Counted from the stretch's first letter, positions 9,187 through 17,943 are shown. The stretch: 64,000 nucleotides of DNA from Crocinitomicaceae bacterium (GCA_029254025.1 JAQWYK010000039.1:62001-126000); one strand, 5' to 3'. Made by a program: numbers and translations. The notes: a model not told the origin generated them from the letters alone.

Positions 9187-10487
9187 TCACTCAGCGCCTT
9201 TTTATACGTATCGATTGCTTTTTGTCGAGCGGACTTATGCTCAACAATAGGTTGGGGATAGGATTTCGTTCCATATTCCGGAACCCATTTTTTTATGTAC
9301 TTTAACTCCTTATCGAACTTTTCTTGTTGACTATGGGGATTAAACACTCTAAAATAAGGCTGCGCATCTACGCCAGAAGAAGCTGCCCATTGCCAACCAC
9401 CTACATTGCTTGCGAGTTCAAAATCTGATAACTTTTCTGCAAAGTATGCCTCTCCCCAACGCCAGTCAATTAATAGGTGTTTGGTGAGGAAACTTGCAAC
9501 AATCATCCGTACACGATTGTGCATAAAGCCCGTTTCATTCAATTCTCTCATTCCGGCATCAACAATCGGATAACCTGTTTTTCCTTGACACCACGCCTTA
9601 AAATGGGACTCATTGTTTTCCCAAGGAATTGCATCGTATTGTAATTTGAAAGATTGAGAAATAGTATGAGGAAAATGATAAATAATCATTTGATAAAAAT
9701 CTCTCCAAATTAGTTCGTTGAGGTATTTTTCGTTTTTGTATGCCTGCTGAGCTAAGTCTCGGATAGAAATTGTACCAAAGCGAAGGTGCACACTCATTCT
9801 AGTTGTTCCTTTTATACTTGGAATATCTCTGGTGGTGTGATAAGATTGAATGATTTCTTCTTTCACCTTCCTATGGGGAAATTCGACACATTGCTTATCT
9901 TCAAAACCCATGTCGGCGAGTGAAAACAGGGGAGAAATATCTGCGGTTTTTCGAAGATTTCCTATGTGTTTTTCAACCGGATAGGGCTTCAAATAAAATG
10001 GGGTAATTAAAGATTTCCACTTATTAGCATAAGGCGTAAACACTTTGTAAGGCTCTCCGTCGTCTTTCAGCACTTCGTTCTTTTCAAAAATCACATGGTC
10101 TTTCGCTCCCAAAAACTCAATGTTCTCGTGTTGAAGTAATTCAAAAACTGCCTTGTCACGCTCTAAGGCATAAGGCTCATAATCTCGATTTGTAACAACG
10201 CAAGTCACTTTGAGAGACTTAATCATTTTTTGAAATACCTCTTCTGGCTTGCCATGGTAGACCCATAAATCAGCTCCGTGATGTGCATATTCCTTCTTTA
10301 ATCTTCCAATTTCTTGGTGAATAAATAATACCCGTTGATCCTTCTTCGGGAGCTCATCGAGGATTGTTGTATCAAAAATAAAAACAGGTTGTACCTCCGT
10401 TCCCAGCTGAAGTGCCTTATAGAGCCCTGCATTGTCCTCAATGCGTAAATCTCTTCGGTGCCAAAATAAAACCATCTTAAATTTCAA
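9183..10487 (-). CDS. phrB: Deoxyribodipyrimidine photolyase (cryptochrome/photolyase family)
   Basis: A 434-residue flavoenzyme that splits UV-induced pyrimidine dimers with blue light. It begins with the family signature LFWHRRDLRIEDN (antenna-binding Rossmann domain) and has the FAD-binding half with LIWRDFYQMI, KTGYPIVDAGMREL and SDFELASNVGGWQWAASSG. It is last in the minus-strand block behind the carotenoid genes and fits a light-protection role. The ATG at 10487 overlaps the flavin reductase gene by 11 bases; a second ATG at 10475, right after that gene's stop, is an equally good start. Confidence 0.95.
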   Translation of the reverse strand: MKFKMVLFWHRRDLRIEDNAGLYKALQLGTEVQPVFIFDTTILDELPKKDQRVLFIHQEIGRLKKEYAHHGADLWVYHGKPEEVFQKMIKSLKVTCVVTNRDYEPYALERDKAVFELLQHENIEFLGAKDHVIFEKNEVLKDDGEPYKVFTPYANKWKSLITPFYLKPYPVEKHIGNLRKTADISPLFSLADMGFEDKQCVEFPHRKVKEEIIQSYHTTRDIPSIKGTTRMSVHLRFGTISIRDLAQQAYKNEKYLNELIWRDFYQMIIYHFPHTISQSFKLQYDAIPWENNESHFKAWCQGKTGYPIVDAGMRELNETGFMHNRVRMIVASFLTKHLLIDWRWGEAYFAEKLSDFELASNVGGWQWAASSGVDAQPYFRVFNPHSQQEKFDKELKYIKKWVPEYGTKSYPQPIVEHKSARQKAIDTYKKALSD

Positions 10488-11106
10488 TTATTGGTTCGTC
10501 TGGTTTGGCATAGGAGTACCTTGCGATTTTTTCGGTGGATAAATACGTATCTAGTCCACTAATTCCGACTGTTCCCGTCTCATATACCGCTAAGTGACCA
10601 TCTGTTTTATAAATCGCACTCGGAAAGTAAATTTCTAGTACTTTTCCTACTACTAACTCTGTATCATTCATAGGAATTGGAATCACCTCCACTAATTCCA
10701 TGGCTATTTTGATGTTTGATTCTTTCACAAAAGGAGCATAAAAATCATTGAGCCATTCTGGCGTAAGACCCGTTTCTTCAAATTCCGATTTTTCTCTGGG
10801 ATAACGTGCAGATGTTTTATGTGCCGGGTAGGTTATGGCGCTATTTATGGAATTGATGGTGTACTTTTTTGTTGAAATTATATTTTCAAAAGTGTGACGC
10901 TCTACTCCCCGCGGCCGCTGAATATATCCAATAAGTGCTGGATTTGAACCCAAGTGAACAACAGAACTCACAACTGACAGGTTGGTGTTACACTCTTTAT
11001 TTCTTGTTCCTATTAGGTTCGCGCTCTTCACCCCAGTTATTGAGTTAATCAAGTTCGCGCGGTGCCTTTTTTCTAATTGGCGAATATCCTCTAGCGTCAA
11101 ATGCAT
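10477..11106 (-). CDS. Flavin reductase-like (FMN-binding split barrel) protein
   Basis: A 209-residue protein of the flavin reductase-like/DIM6-NTAB family, seen from ANLINSITGVKSANLIGT, the core HLGSNPALIGYIQRP and the RHTFENI block that contacts FMN. Members bind FMN non-covalently and reduce flavins or shield them. The ATG at 11106 is taken because the longer reading begins inside the upstream gene. It lies between the PTPS-like gene and the photolyase in one minus-strand run. A link to reduced-flavin supply for the photolyase is only inference. Confidence 0.8.
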   Translation of the reverse strand: MHLTLEDIRQLEKRHRANLINSITGVKSANLIGTRNKECNTNLSVVSSVVHLGSNPALIGYIQRPRGVERHTFENIISTKKYTINSINSAITYPAHKTSARYPREKSEFEETGLTPEWLNDFYAPFVKESNIKIAMELVEVIPIPMNDTELVVGKVLEIYFPSAIYKTDGHLAVYETGTVGISGLDTYLSTEKIARYSYAKPDEPIIEI

Positions 11107-11119
11107 GATGGTTGTCTTA

Positions 11120-11527
11120 CTAATAGTCTTCAGTATATTCAACAAAATTATTTTGTGTTTCGTAGAGGCGTATAATCATTTTATAGTTCGGAAGACGCAA
11201 CTTTAGTTTTCTAAAAATAACTAGCGCAATATTTTCTGCTGTAGGGTTCAAATCATAGAAATCGGGAACGTCCAAATTTAAGTTGCGATGGTCAAACGGG
11301 TCTTCCACCTCTTCTTTAATAATCTCTTTTAAAACACCTAAATCAATAACGTAGCCCGTATCTGGATCAACCTCACCTTCCAGCCAAGTTTCAAGGGTAT
11401 AGTTGTGACCATGGTAATTTGGTGAATTACACTTTCCGAACACTTCTTGATTCTTTTCATCTGACCAATTTTTGTTAAGTAAGCGATGCGCTGAATTAAA
11501 CGTTGTTCTGCGGCAAACTTTCATCAT
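11120..11527 (-). CDS. 6-pyruvoyl-tetrahydropterin synthase / QueD family protein
   Basis: A 135-residue T-fold enzyme. Zinc-binding histidines are in FNSAHRL and YHGHNY, and the catalytic Cys is in FGKCNSPNYHG. QueD makes 6-carboxy-tetrahydropterin for queuosine; animal-type PTPS makes pyruvoyl-tetrahydropterin. Sequence alone does not decide between them, and no other queuosine genes are here. Two ATGs in tandem (11527, 11524) overlap the idi stop as ATGATGA, so translation is coupled. Flavobacterial carotenoid clusters often carry this gene; a pterin chromophore for the photolyase is speculation. Confidence 0.88.
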   Translation of the reverse strand: MMKVCRRTTFNSAHRLLNKNWSDEKNQEVFGKCNSPNYHGHNYTLETWLEGEVDPDTGYVIDLGVLKEIIKEEVEDPFDHRNLNLDVPDFYDLNPTAENIALVIFRKLKLRLPNYKMIIRLYETQNNFVEYTEDY

Positions 11528-12042
11528 AATTTCTTTTTTAAATCTGCGCCAAAACGGTGCATTATTTCATGAAACCAAAAAGTGAACTGTTCCGGATTGT
11601 TTTTCATTTCGAGTTCTAATTCTTGAAGGTCGATATATTTCCAATCGGCGACCTCGTTGGGATTTGGAGCAGGTTGATCATTAAACTTACCTATTAACAC
11701 ATGATCCAATTCATGTTCAAAGAGTCCATTATCAAATTCTACGTAATAAACAAATGAACCAATGGATTGAACAGGTACAACAAATCCCATTTCTTCTTGC
11801 AACCTGCGCGTAGCCGCTTGTTCATTTGTCTCACCTACACGCTGATGAGAGCAGCAGGTATTCGTCCACAAACCCGCGCAATGATACTTTTCATGCGCCC
11901 TTTGGTGAATCAACAACTCTCCCTTATCATTAAAAATGAGTACGGAGAAAGCACGATGTAACAATCCCTGCTCATGTGCAGCAATCTTTTCAAGTTTTCC
12001 AATTTGCTCGTCGAGAGAATTGACTAAGATAACCTCCTCCAT
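11524..12042 (-). CDS. idi: Isopentenyl-diphosphate delta-isomerase, type I
   Basis: A 172-residue Nudix-fold isomerase that interconverts IPP and DMAPP. Visible signatures are GLWTNTCCSHQRVGE (metal site and catalytic Cys) and the Nudix-like block ATRRLQEEMGF, with the second catalytic region around FEHELDHVLIG. It supplies C5 units to the carotenoid genes just upstream; the gap to crtB is 2 bases. Confidence 0.95.
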   Translation of the reverse strand: MEEVILVNSLDEQIGKLEKIAAHEQGLLHRAFSVLIFNDKGELLIHQRAHEKYHCAGLWTNTCCSHQRVGETNEQAATRRLQEEMGFVVPVQSIGSFVYYVEFDNGLFEHELDHVLIGKFNDQPAPNPNEVADWKYIDLQELELEMKNNPEQFTFWFHEIMHRFGADLKKKL

Positions 12043-12044
12043 TT

Positions 12045-12881
12045 CTACACCATATTTAGACTGTGTCGTAAATAGGAAGAAACAAATAGTCTGTATTTTT
12101 TATTGTCAGGAATTCGGACACGCTCATTCAAAATAACATAAGCAGGCGTGTCCTTAATTTTTTTGAAGAGTTTATAGTAATAAATATATGCCATATATAC
12201 ACCAAAACGAGCGTCTTTAGGAAGCTGTTTTATACCTTCGTAACCCGCGTAAAAATCCTTTTCTATATCCGCCTCTATCTCTTTCTTCACCGAGTCATTA
12301 AATTCTTCCATATTAACTCCTGGAAAATACGTTCGACCTAACGCATGAAAATCTGCTTTTAAATCCCTTAGAAAATTAATCTTTTGAAATGCCGAGCCTA
12401 ACTTCATTGCGGATGGTTTCAATTTTTGATATGTTACATCGTCTCCTCTCACAAAAACTTTAAGACACATCAACCCCACAACCTCTGCAGAACCTAAGAT
12501 ATATTCTTCGTACATTTCTTGTGTATACTTTGATTTGTCGAGATCCATTTCCATACTTTTCAAGAAGGTATCAATCAGCTCCATGGGAATTTGATACTTA
12601 TTTACAGTTTCTTGAAATGCATTTAAAATAGGATTTAACGAAATCCCTCGCTCTATAGCTTTATGTGTATCTCGAATAAATTCCTTCAGGAGAAGTTCTT
12701 TGCCGTGTTCGTGAAAAGAGTCAACAATTTCATCTGCAAAACGAACAAAACCATAAATATTATATATCGGTTTATGCAGGTCTTTACTCAAGAACTTTAT
12801 CCCCAAAGAAAAACTTGTACTGTAGACTTGAGTTGTCATTTTACTCATGTCATAAGACAGATTATCAAATATTGATTTCAT
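12045..12881 (-). CDS. crtB: Phytoene synthase
   Basis: A 278-residue squalene/phytoene synthase family enzyme. It condenses two geranylgeranyl diphosphates to phytoene. The two Asp-rich diphosphate-binding motifs are visible: FADEIVDSFHEH near residue 50 and FLRDLKADFHALGRTYFP near 170. It lies 12 bases after crtI in the same minus-strand operon. No cyclase, ketolase or hydroxylase gene is in the window, so the end product is not defined here. Confidence 0.95.
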   Translation of the reverse strand: MKSIFDNLSYDMSKMTTQVYSTSFSLGIKFLSKDLHKPIYNIYGFVRFADEIVDSFHEHGKELLLKEFIRDTHKAIERGISLNPILNAFQETVNKYQIPMELIDTFLKSMEMDLDKSKYTQEMYEEYILGSAEVVGLMCLKVFVRGDDVTYQKLKPSAMKLGSAFQKINFLRDLKADFHALGRTYFPGVNMEEFNDSVKKEIEADIEKDFYAGYEGIKQLPKDARFGVYMAYIYYYKLFKKIKDTPAYVILNERVRIPDNKKYRLFVSSYLRHSLNMV

Positions 12882-12893
12882 AGTTTAGTTCTT

Positions 12894-14369
12894 TTAATTT
12901 TCTATCGCTTTCAACACCTCTTTCGCCACAACTTCACCAGAAATAATACTTGGTGGAACACCTGGTCCTGGTGTTGTAAGTTGGCCAGTATAAAACATGT
13001 TATTTAGCTTTTTGTTCTTTAATTTTGGTTTTAAAAATGCTGTCTGACGCAATGTATTTGCCAATCCATAGGCATTTCCTTTGTATGCGTGATAATCATT
13101 TTTAAAGTCAGTAAGACAATAGCTTCTTTTATATACGACGTTTGAACGAATCTCAGTTCCTGCTTTTTGTTCTAATCGTTCCAGAATAATATTATAATAT
13201 TTCTCTCGCAACTCTTCTGTATCATTAAGATTTGGTGCAAGAGGAATTAGTAAAAAAATGTTTTCCATTCCTTCTGGCGCCACAGAATCATCTGTTTTCG
13301 AAGGACAACATGCGTAAAACAACGGTTTTGACGGCCATTGTGGTTGTTTATATATTTCTACTGCATGTTGTTGAAAGTTCTCATCAAAGAATAAATTATG
13401 ATGAAGTAAGTTATCTACGCGCTTATTTACTCCAAGATAAAAAAGTAAAGAAGATGGCGCCATTAATCGGCTGTCCCAGTAATCTTTCGTATAATTTGAA
13501 TTACCTTTAAGTAGTAATTGGTCTGTGTGTTCATAATCTGCTCCAGAAACAACAAAATCACTTACCAATTTTTCACCAGCCAAGGTATTTGTATTAATTA
13601 CTGTTCTGTTTTCGATATCAAAACCGCTCACTTCTTGGTCCGTAATTATTTTTACCCCCTGTTCTAGTGCGATTTGTTCGAATGCTTCGATAATTTTGTG
13701 CATTCCCCCCATTGGATACCAAGTGCCGAGTTCAATATCGGCATAATTCATGAGTGAATACAGCGCAGGAGTGTCTTTAGGCATCGCTCCCAAGAATAAT
13801 ACAGGAAACTCCAGCAATTCTATGATTTTTGGATGTTTAAAATATTTTCGAATATATTTTGAGAATGAAGAAAAAAGATGCATTTTAAACGCTCCTGTTG
13901 CGATTCTTATGTCTGCAAACTCGGTAAGCTTAAGACTTGGTTTGTGAACAAGATCGTTGATACCAACATCATATTTAAACGCTGCCTCTTTAAGAAATTT
14001 ATCTAGTTTGAGGCTACTCCCATGCTCCATTTTTTCAAACCAGGCCTTGAACTCATCCAAATCTGAAGGAACATCGTCTTGTGTATTATCTTTCCAGAAA
14101 ACACGGTAGCTTGGAGACAGGCGTTTCAATTCATAAAAGTCAGAAGCAGTATGGTCGAATTGATTGTAGAATCGCTCAAACACATCTGGCATCCAATACC
14201 AACTTGGACCCATGTCAAACATAAAGCCATCTACAGAAAATTTTCGTGCACGGCCTCCAATAGTGCTGTTCTTTTCAAGCACTGTAACATCGTGTCCGGC
14301 TTTTGCTAAAAAACTAGCACAAGAGAGGCCTGCAACACCGGAACCAATAACTGTTATTTTTTTCTTCAT
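12894..14369 (-). CDS. crtI: Phytoene desaturase (CrtI type)
   Basis: A 491-residue FAD enzyme that desaturates phytoene towards lycopene. The N-terminal dinucleotide-binding motif is VIGSGVAGLSCASFLAKAG followed by VTVLEKNSTIGGRA, and the C-terminal family block TGQLTTPGPGVPPSIISGE is clear. The start codon overlaps the sigma-factor stop by one base (TAATG), so both are translated from one message. Confidence 0.96.
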   Translation of the reverse strand: MKKKITVIGSGVAGLSCASFLAKAGHDVTVLEKNSTIGGRARKFSVDGFMFDMGPSWYWMPDVFERFYNQFDHTASDFYELKRLSPSYRVFWKDNTQDDVPSDLDEFKAWFEKMEHGSSLKLDKFLKEAAFKYDVGINDLVHKPSLKLTEFADIRIATGAFKMHLFSSFSKYIRKYFKHPKIIELLEFPVLFLGAMPKDTPALYSLMNYADIELGTWYPMGGMHKIIEAFEQIALEQGVKIITDQEVSGFDIENRTVINTNTLAGEKLVSDFVVSGADYEHTDQLLLKGNSNYTKDYWDSRLMAPSSLLFYLGVNKRVDNLLHHNLFFDENFQQHAVEIYKQPQWPSKPLFYACCPSKTDDSVAPEGMENIFLLIPLAPNLNDTEELREKYYNIILERLEQKAGTEIRSNVVYKRSYCLTDFKNDYHAYKGNAYGLANTLRQTAFLKPKLKNKKLNNMFYTGQLTTPGPGVPPSIISGEVVAKEVLKAIEN

Positions 14370-14881
14370 TAATTGTTTGTATATCGATATTCTGGCAACA
14401 AGTCCATCAACTTCTTCCGCGCAATGAATATACGACTTTTTACGGTACCAATAGGAATATCCAGCTTTTCAGCTATTTCTTTGTACTTATATCCTAAGTA
14501 GTGCATTTCAAACGGCTCTTTGTACTCGTCCGGGAGTGTATTGAATTTCGCTTGAATCTCTTGATTCGCAATATGATTCTCCGGAGAATTACGCTCTTCT
14601 GTATTTCCATTGAGCAGGTATAAATCTGTAGAGTTGTCGAAAATGGTTCCTGACTTTACCTTTCTTCTATACTGATTAATAAAAATGTTTTTCATGATTG
14701 TAAACACCCAGGCTTTGAAATTCGTCTTCGGCGTATAATAATCTTTGTAGCGAATAGCCTTTAACATTGTCTCCTGTGTTAAATCTCTAGCGTCTTCCAC
14801 ATTCTTGGTATAATTCATTGCGAAAGCCAAAAGGTATGATTCCAATGAAGTGAGCGTATTATTAAATTCTACTGTTGACAT
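14369..14881 (-). CDS. ECF-type RNA polymerase sigma factor
   Basis: A 170-residue sigma-70 family protein with only regions 2 and 4: DARDLTQETMLKAIRYK (2.2-2.3), FKAWVFTIMKNIFINQYRR (2.4) and YKYKEIAEKLDIPIGTVKSR (region 4 helix-turn-helix). It leads the crtI-crtB-idi run. No anti-sigma factor gene adjoins it, so control is probably by transcription, perhaps by the MerR-type regulator upstream. The start is the ATG at 14881; the only longer reading begins at a TTG at 14908. Confidence 0.93.
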   Translation of the reverse strand: MSTVEFNNTLTSLESYLLAFAMNYTKNVEDARDLTQETMLKAIRYKDYYTPKTNFKAWVFTIMKNIFINQYRRKVKSGTIFDNSTDLYLLNGNTEERNSPENHIANQEIQAKFNTLPDEYKEPFEMHYLGYKYKEIAEKLDIPIGTVKSRIFIARKKLMDLLPEYRYTNN

Positions 14882-15036
14882 GTTTTTTTGTTTAATTGTT
14901 TTAACCAAACATTAAACACAATCGTGCCAATTAAGGTTTTTTACAAAAAAACATGTATTGAATTGATTATTAAGTTTTTATGTTTTTATCACTTGCGTAT
15001 ACAACGTGTTTTTGAAACTATTGATGTGTGTTAAAT

Positions 15037-15048
15037 ACACAGCTGTGT
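15037..15048. promoter_or_regulatory. Candidate operator: 12-bp perfect palindrome ACACAGCTGTGT
   Basis: ACACAGCTGTGT is a perfect palindrome in the gap between the MerR-type regulator and the sigma-crt operon, about 160 bases ahead of the sigma start. It is embedded in further TGTGT/ACACA half-sites (15025-15065). A binding site for the adjacent MerR/B12-type regulator is a reasonable guess, but nothing in the sequence proves it. Confidence 0.35.
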
Positions 15049-15057
15049 GTGTTTTTT

Positions 15058-15912
15058 CTACACAAAAAGTGTTCTAACATATTCAACTTGAACGGTAATG
15101 TGCACATTTTCTAATATTGTTTTTGCTTGTCCTCCACCCAAATAAACAGGATGAGTTGTTTTATTGATAAAACGAATCATCTCTTTTTGAGCTTTATCGT
15201 CAAGTGGTGATATCAACGATATAACAAACGCTGTTAGGTTGGTTTTGTCCCCTATCAATTCTAGTTTGTCTAAAGGAAGGCTTTGGCCTAAGTAGATTGT
15301 TTGGTGGCCCTTCTCTATTAACAAATAATTGTAAAACAATAGGCTCAACTCATGCCAGTCTCCCTCTCTACAAAACAGAACATACGTCTTCTCAGGCTGA
15401 ATTGGGACAACTAGTTTCGACGTTTCCACAATTAAGATTTCCCGAATTAAATTCGAAACAAAATGTTCTTGCGCAGGGGTAATCGAGCCAACCAACCACA
15501 TTACCCCGATACGGTCTAAAAAAGGTAAAATATAATTCAAATAACATGCGCGCATGCCTTCTTTTAAGATAATTGATTGCAATATTCGGCGTATAAGCAC
15601 GCCATCAAGCTCTATTAGGCCACCAATAAGCAGACTTAATACTGCGCTCTCGCTTTCCTTAGCAAAACTTACATCCCTCACTTGTTCTTTTAGCTCTGCA
15701 AATGACATTTGAGCAATCTTGGAAATTTTTATTCCATTTTGATTGAGAATAGAGATATTCAACAAATGCATAAGGTCTGCTTCTGAATAAGTTCTGATTT
15801 TTGATACTGTGCGGTCAGGGACAAGTATTCTATAACGCTTCTCCCAAATACGAATCGTGTGCGCCTTTATACCTGTTAAAGCTTCCACATCCTTAATCTT
15901 ATAATCTGCCAT
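15058..15912 (-). CDS. MerR-family regulator with cobalamin-binding-like domain (CarH/LitR-like photoreceptor candidate)
   Basis: A 284-residue protein. Residues 5-75 form a MerR winged helix (IKDVEALTGIKAHTIRIWEKRY). Residues 85-165 look like the helical cap, with W139 and E149-H150 in exactly the W-x9-EH spacing of CarH photoreceptors. Residues 175-280 form a B12-domain-like Rossmann fold with D185-W186-H187-E-L-S (DxHxxS where families usually have Gly) and IYLGQSLP. CarH binds adenosylcobalamin, represses carotenoid genes in the dark and lets go in light. Position beside crt genes and a photolyase fits. The residue after W139 is Leu, not the His that follows it in the Thermus protein. ATG at 15912 chosen over a TTG at 15918. 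Confidence 0.85.
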   Translation of the reverse strand: MADYKIKDVEALTGIKAHTIRIWEKRYRILVPDRTVSKIRTYSEADLMHLLNISILNQNGIKISKIAQMSFAELKEQVRDVSFAKESESAVLSLLIGGLIELDGVLIRRILQSIILKEGMRACYLNYILPFLDRIGVMWLVGSITPAQEHFVSNLIREILIVETSKLVVPIQPEKTYVLFCREGDWHELSLLFYNYLLIEKGHQTIYLGQSLPLDKLELIGDKTNLTAFVISLISPLDDKAQKEMIRFINKTTHPVYLGGGQAKTILENVHITVQVEYVRTLFV

Positions 15913-16048
15913 GCTCAAAGAACAACAATTAATATGTTTTGTTTGGTAAATGTAGCTTTAATTATAGTGGTTTAATTCTCCTTTACAAGGATAAAACTTT
16001 TGTCTTGCTTCAATTATTAAAAAATTTTCTACTTTCGTTAATTATCGC

Positions 16049-16056
16049 TAAATTTC
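16049..16056 (+). promoter_or_regulatory. -7 box variant TAAATTTC
   Basis: TAAATTTC differs from TAnnTTTG only in its last base and lies 5 bases before the lipoprotein ATG at 16062. The spacing matches other close boxes in this window. Confidence 0.4.
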
Positions 16057-16061
16057 GAGTT

Positions 16062-16658
16062 ATGAAACTGTTTTATCCTATTGTTGTTTTCAGCCTTTCT
16101 GGGTTACTATTTACATCTTGTTCAGGAGAAGAAAAAGACCCTAATGCATTTGAGGTGATTTATGAGGAAGAACTAGATGAGTTAGATGAGTTTGACGCTT
16201 TTGGTTTAAAAGCGTATGGTATTAACGCAATGATTTACCTCCCAGACGAAACAGCAGACATTGGTGCCGCAGCAGAGCCTAAAGTAGAGCATGAGCCAGA
16301 TGGTTTTAAGTGGGACCTTCATGTAGGTCAAAATTTTCATATGCGCATAGATGATTGGGGAGACGAAGAGATGGTTTCATTTCATAAAGAAGAACTCCAA
16401 GACTTTTCCTCTATGTATAAGGTTGAGTTCTTGGAGGAGTCTGAAAACTTTCTCTACTACAAGAAAACCCTTAAGGTTGACGGCTCAAAAGATGCTGGTA
16501 AAAATGTTGGAGTAGAACACGTTTCTTTTCATTGCTTCGGTCAACATACAATTGGAGGAATCAATTATGTGTTTAGAACAAATGACAGTGGTCATCCAAA
16601 GCCAATTACCGAGTACATGGCAAAATCTATTAAAAGTGTAAAAGAAATTGTAGACTAA
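16062..16658 (+). CDS. Lipoprotein of unknown function
   Basis: A 198-residue protein with a lipoprotein signal: MKLFYPIVVFSLSGLLFTSC, with the acylated Cys about residue 20 followed by SGEEKD, an acidic tail of the sort that sends Bacteroidota lipoproteins outward. The mature part is acidic (a run of Glu/Asp around residues 28-42) with alternating strands such as VGQNFHMRIDDW and FLYYKKTLKVDG. I do not recognise a family. The ATG at 16062 is chosen because the longer reading from 15939 puts about 40 non-secretory residues ahead of a perfect signal peptide. It is convergent with the next gene, one base apart. Confidence 0.82.
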   Translation: MKLFYPIVVFSLSGLLFTSCSGEEKDPNAFEVIYEEELDELDEFDAFGLKAYGINAMIYLPDETADIGAAAEPKVEHEPDGFKWDLHVGQNFHMRIDDWGDEEMVSFHKEELQDFSSMYKVEFLEESENFLYYKKTLKVDGSKDAGKNVGVEHVSFHCFGQHTIGGINYVFRTNDSGHPKPITEYMAKSIKSVKEIVD

Positions 16659-16659
16659 T

Positions 16660-17919
16660 CTACTCTTTTTCTGTTTCGTTTTCACGGAAAGCTGAAGGAA
16701 GAAGGGCGGGAACAATTTTTAATATGAGCGGCAACAGCAATGCACCTCCAGGCAACATAAAAATAGCGAGTGCGGGCATTGATTTAATAATATCCTTAAA
16801 CTGATTACTCACCTTTTCTTTTTCCTCAATTGACAACTCTTTGTGAAGCGACTTTTTTACTAAAAAGACGAGTTCCTTACTCTCTTTCAATTCTTCCACT
16901 AGTTTGTCTGTGTTTCTACCCAAAATTTTTATCCATCGTGAAGAAAAACTAGCATATAGTTTGTCATATGAACTATTTTCTTGCAAAAACGCCACCTTAT
17001 GGTTATTCGCAATCACAAATGATTGAATCAGTCCAATAGATGTATTTAATTCGTTTTCTGAAAAACCAAGCAATTTGTTAAGCTCCTGTAAAAAATCAAG
17101 CTCAACATGGATAACTTCAAGATCAGAAAAAATAGTAAGTACTGCAACATCCAAAAGATACTCTCGTAACAGCACGGGGGCGCCTTGGGGAATCAGGCCT
17201 GCTAATTCTTCAATTGTACTCAAATTAACGCGTGCTTGCTTGACATCATTTTTTTTCGGCTCGGGTATTTGGGCTGATGCGAGAAACACATCTAAAATCG
17301 TTTGTTCTTGTTTATCAATCTCACCGTCAATTTTAGAGGCCTGAACAATAACACGAAGCACGGTTTCTGCGTAACGTTGATAGTGTGTTTCTGGCTTCTC
17401 TCCAAGGTTCAAAAACTCATGAAACGCAATCACATCTAGATAAACCATGCTATTACATAAATAATTTACCCAAAACTTAGAGGAATAAACTTTACGAATA
17501 TGTACTCTTTTTGCAAGAATTGTTTCGACCTTGGCGAACGGTGGGTCTTTTACAAAAAACTTAAGCACATTTAACACAGAGCCAGAGTTGTAGTGTTCAT
17601 AAAACCCTAATAATGTTTCTAAAAAAGCGTCTTTACAAAACGGTTTTTCTTTTTGTTGAATCAAGTAGTCATACAATAAGTGCTCAAACAATAGAACCGT
17701 GAGCTTTTCATCAATTGTCCATTTAGATGTATCCCCTCTATAAAACAACAGTTCTGATGGGTAACCAAAAACAATCCCTGTTTGAAAACTTAATGCGTGG
17801 ATAAGCTCGGTTAATGAAACCTTTTGAGCTGTCGAAACATCCAACATTAAATCTTCTCCACCCATAAGTTCGAGGTACTTCGGAATCCAATTTTTTGAGC
17901 CTGGGTTTAATTGATTCAT
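16660..17919 (-). CDS. TerB-like / LETM1-like protein (LETM1-related family)
   Basis: A 419-residue protein. The middle (about 185-260) resembles a TerB domain: VIVQASKIDGEIDKQEQTIL carries the acidic DGEI pattern. The C-terminus (about 365-410) has KSMPALAIFMLPGGALLLP followed by LILKIVPALLPSAF, close to the membrane segment of LETM1 proteins and to the Bacteroidota family called LETM1-related biofilm-associated protein. The N-terminal 180 residues are not recognised. One membrane segment near the C-terminus would hold the soluble part in the cytoplasm. Role unknown; a link to ion balance or biofilm is only from family naming. Confidence 0.7.
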   Translation of the reverse strand: MNQLNPGSKNWIPKYLELMGGEDLMLDVSTAQKVSLTELIHALSFQTGIVFGYPSELLFYRGDTSKWTIDEKLTVLLFEHLLYDYLIQQKEKPFCKDAFLETLLGFYEHYNSGSVLNVLKFFVKDPPFAKVETILAKRVHIRKVYSSKFWVNYLCNSMVYLDVIAFHEFLNLGEKPETHYQRYAETVLRVIVQASKIDGEIDKQEQTILDVFLASAQIPEPKKNDVKQARVNLSTIEELAGLIPQGAPVLLREYLLDVAVLTIFSDLEVIHVELDFLQELNKLLGFSENELNTSIGLIQSFVIANNHKVAFLQENSSYDKLYASFSSRWIKILGRNTDKLVEELKESKELVFLVKKSLHKELSIEEKEKVSNQFKDIIKSMPALAIFMLPGGALLLPLILKIVPALLPSAFRENETEKE

Positions 17920-17943
17920 ATGATTACACCTGCTTTAAATCGG

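Noticed and set aside
15939-16061. N-terminal extension of the lipoprotein at 16062
   Set aside because: It would bury a perfect lipoprotein signal peptide behind 40 residues and includes the -7 box region.
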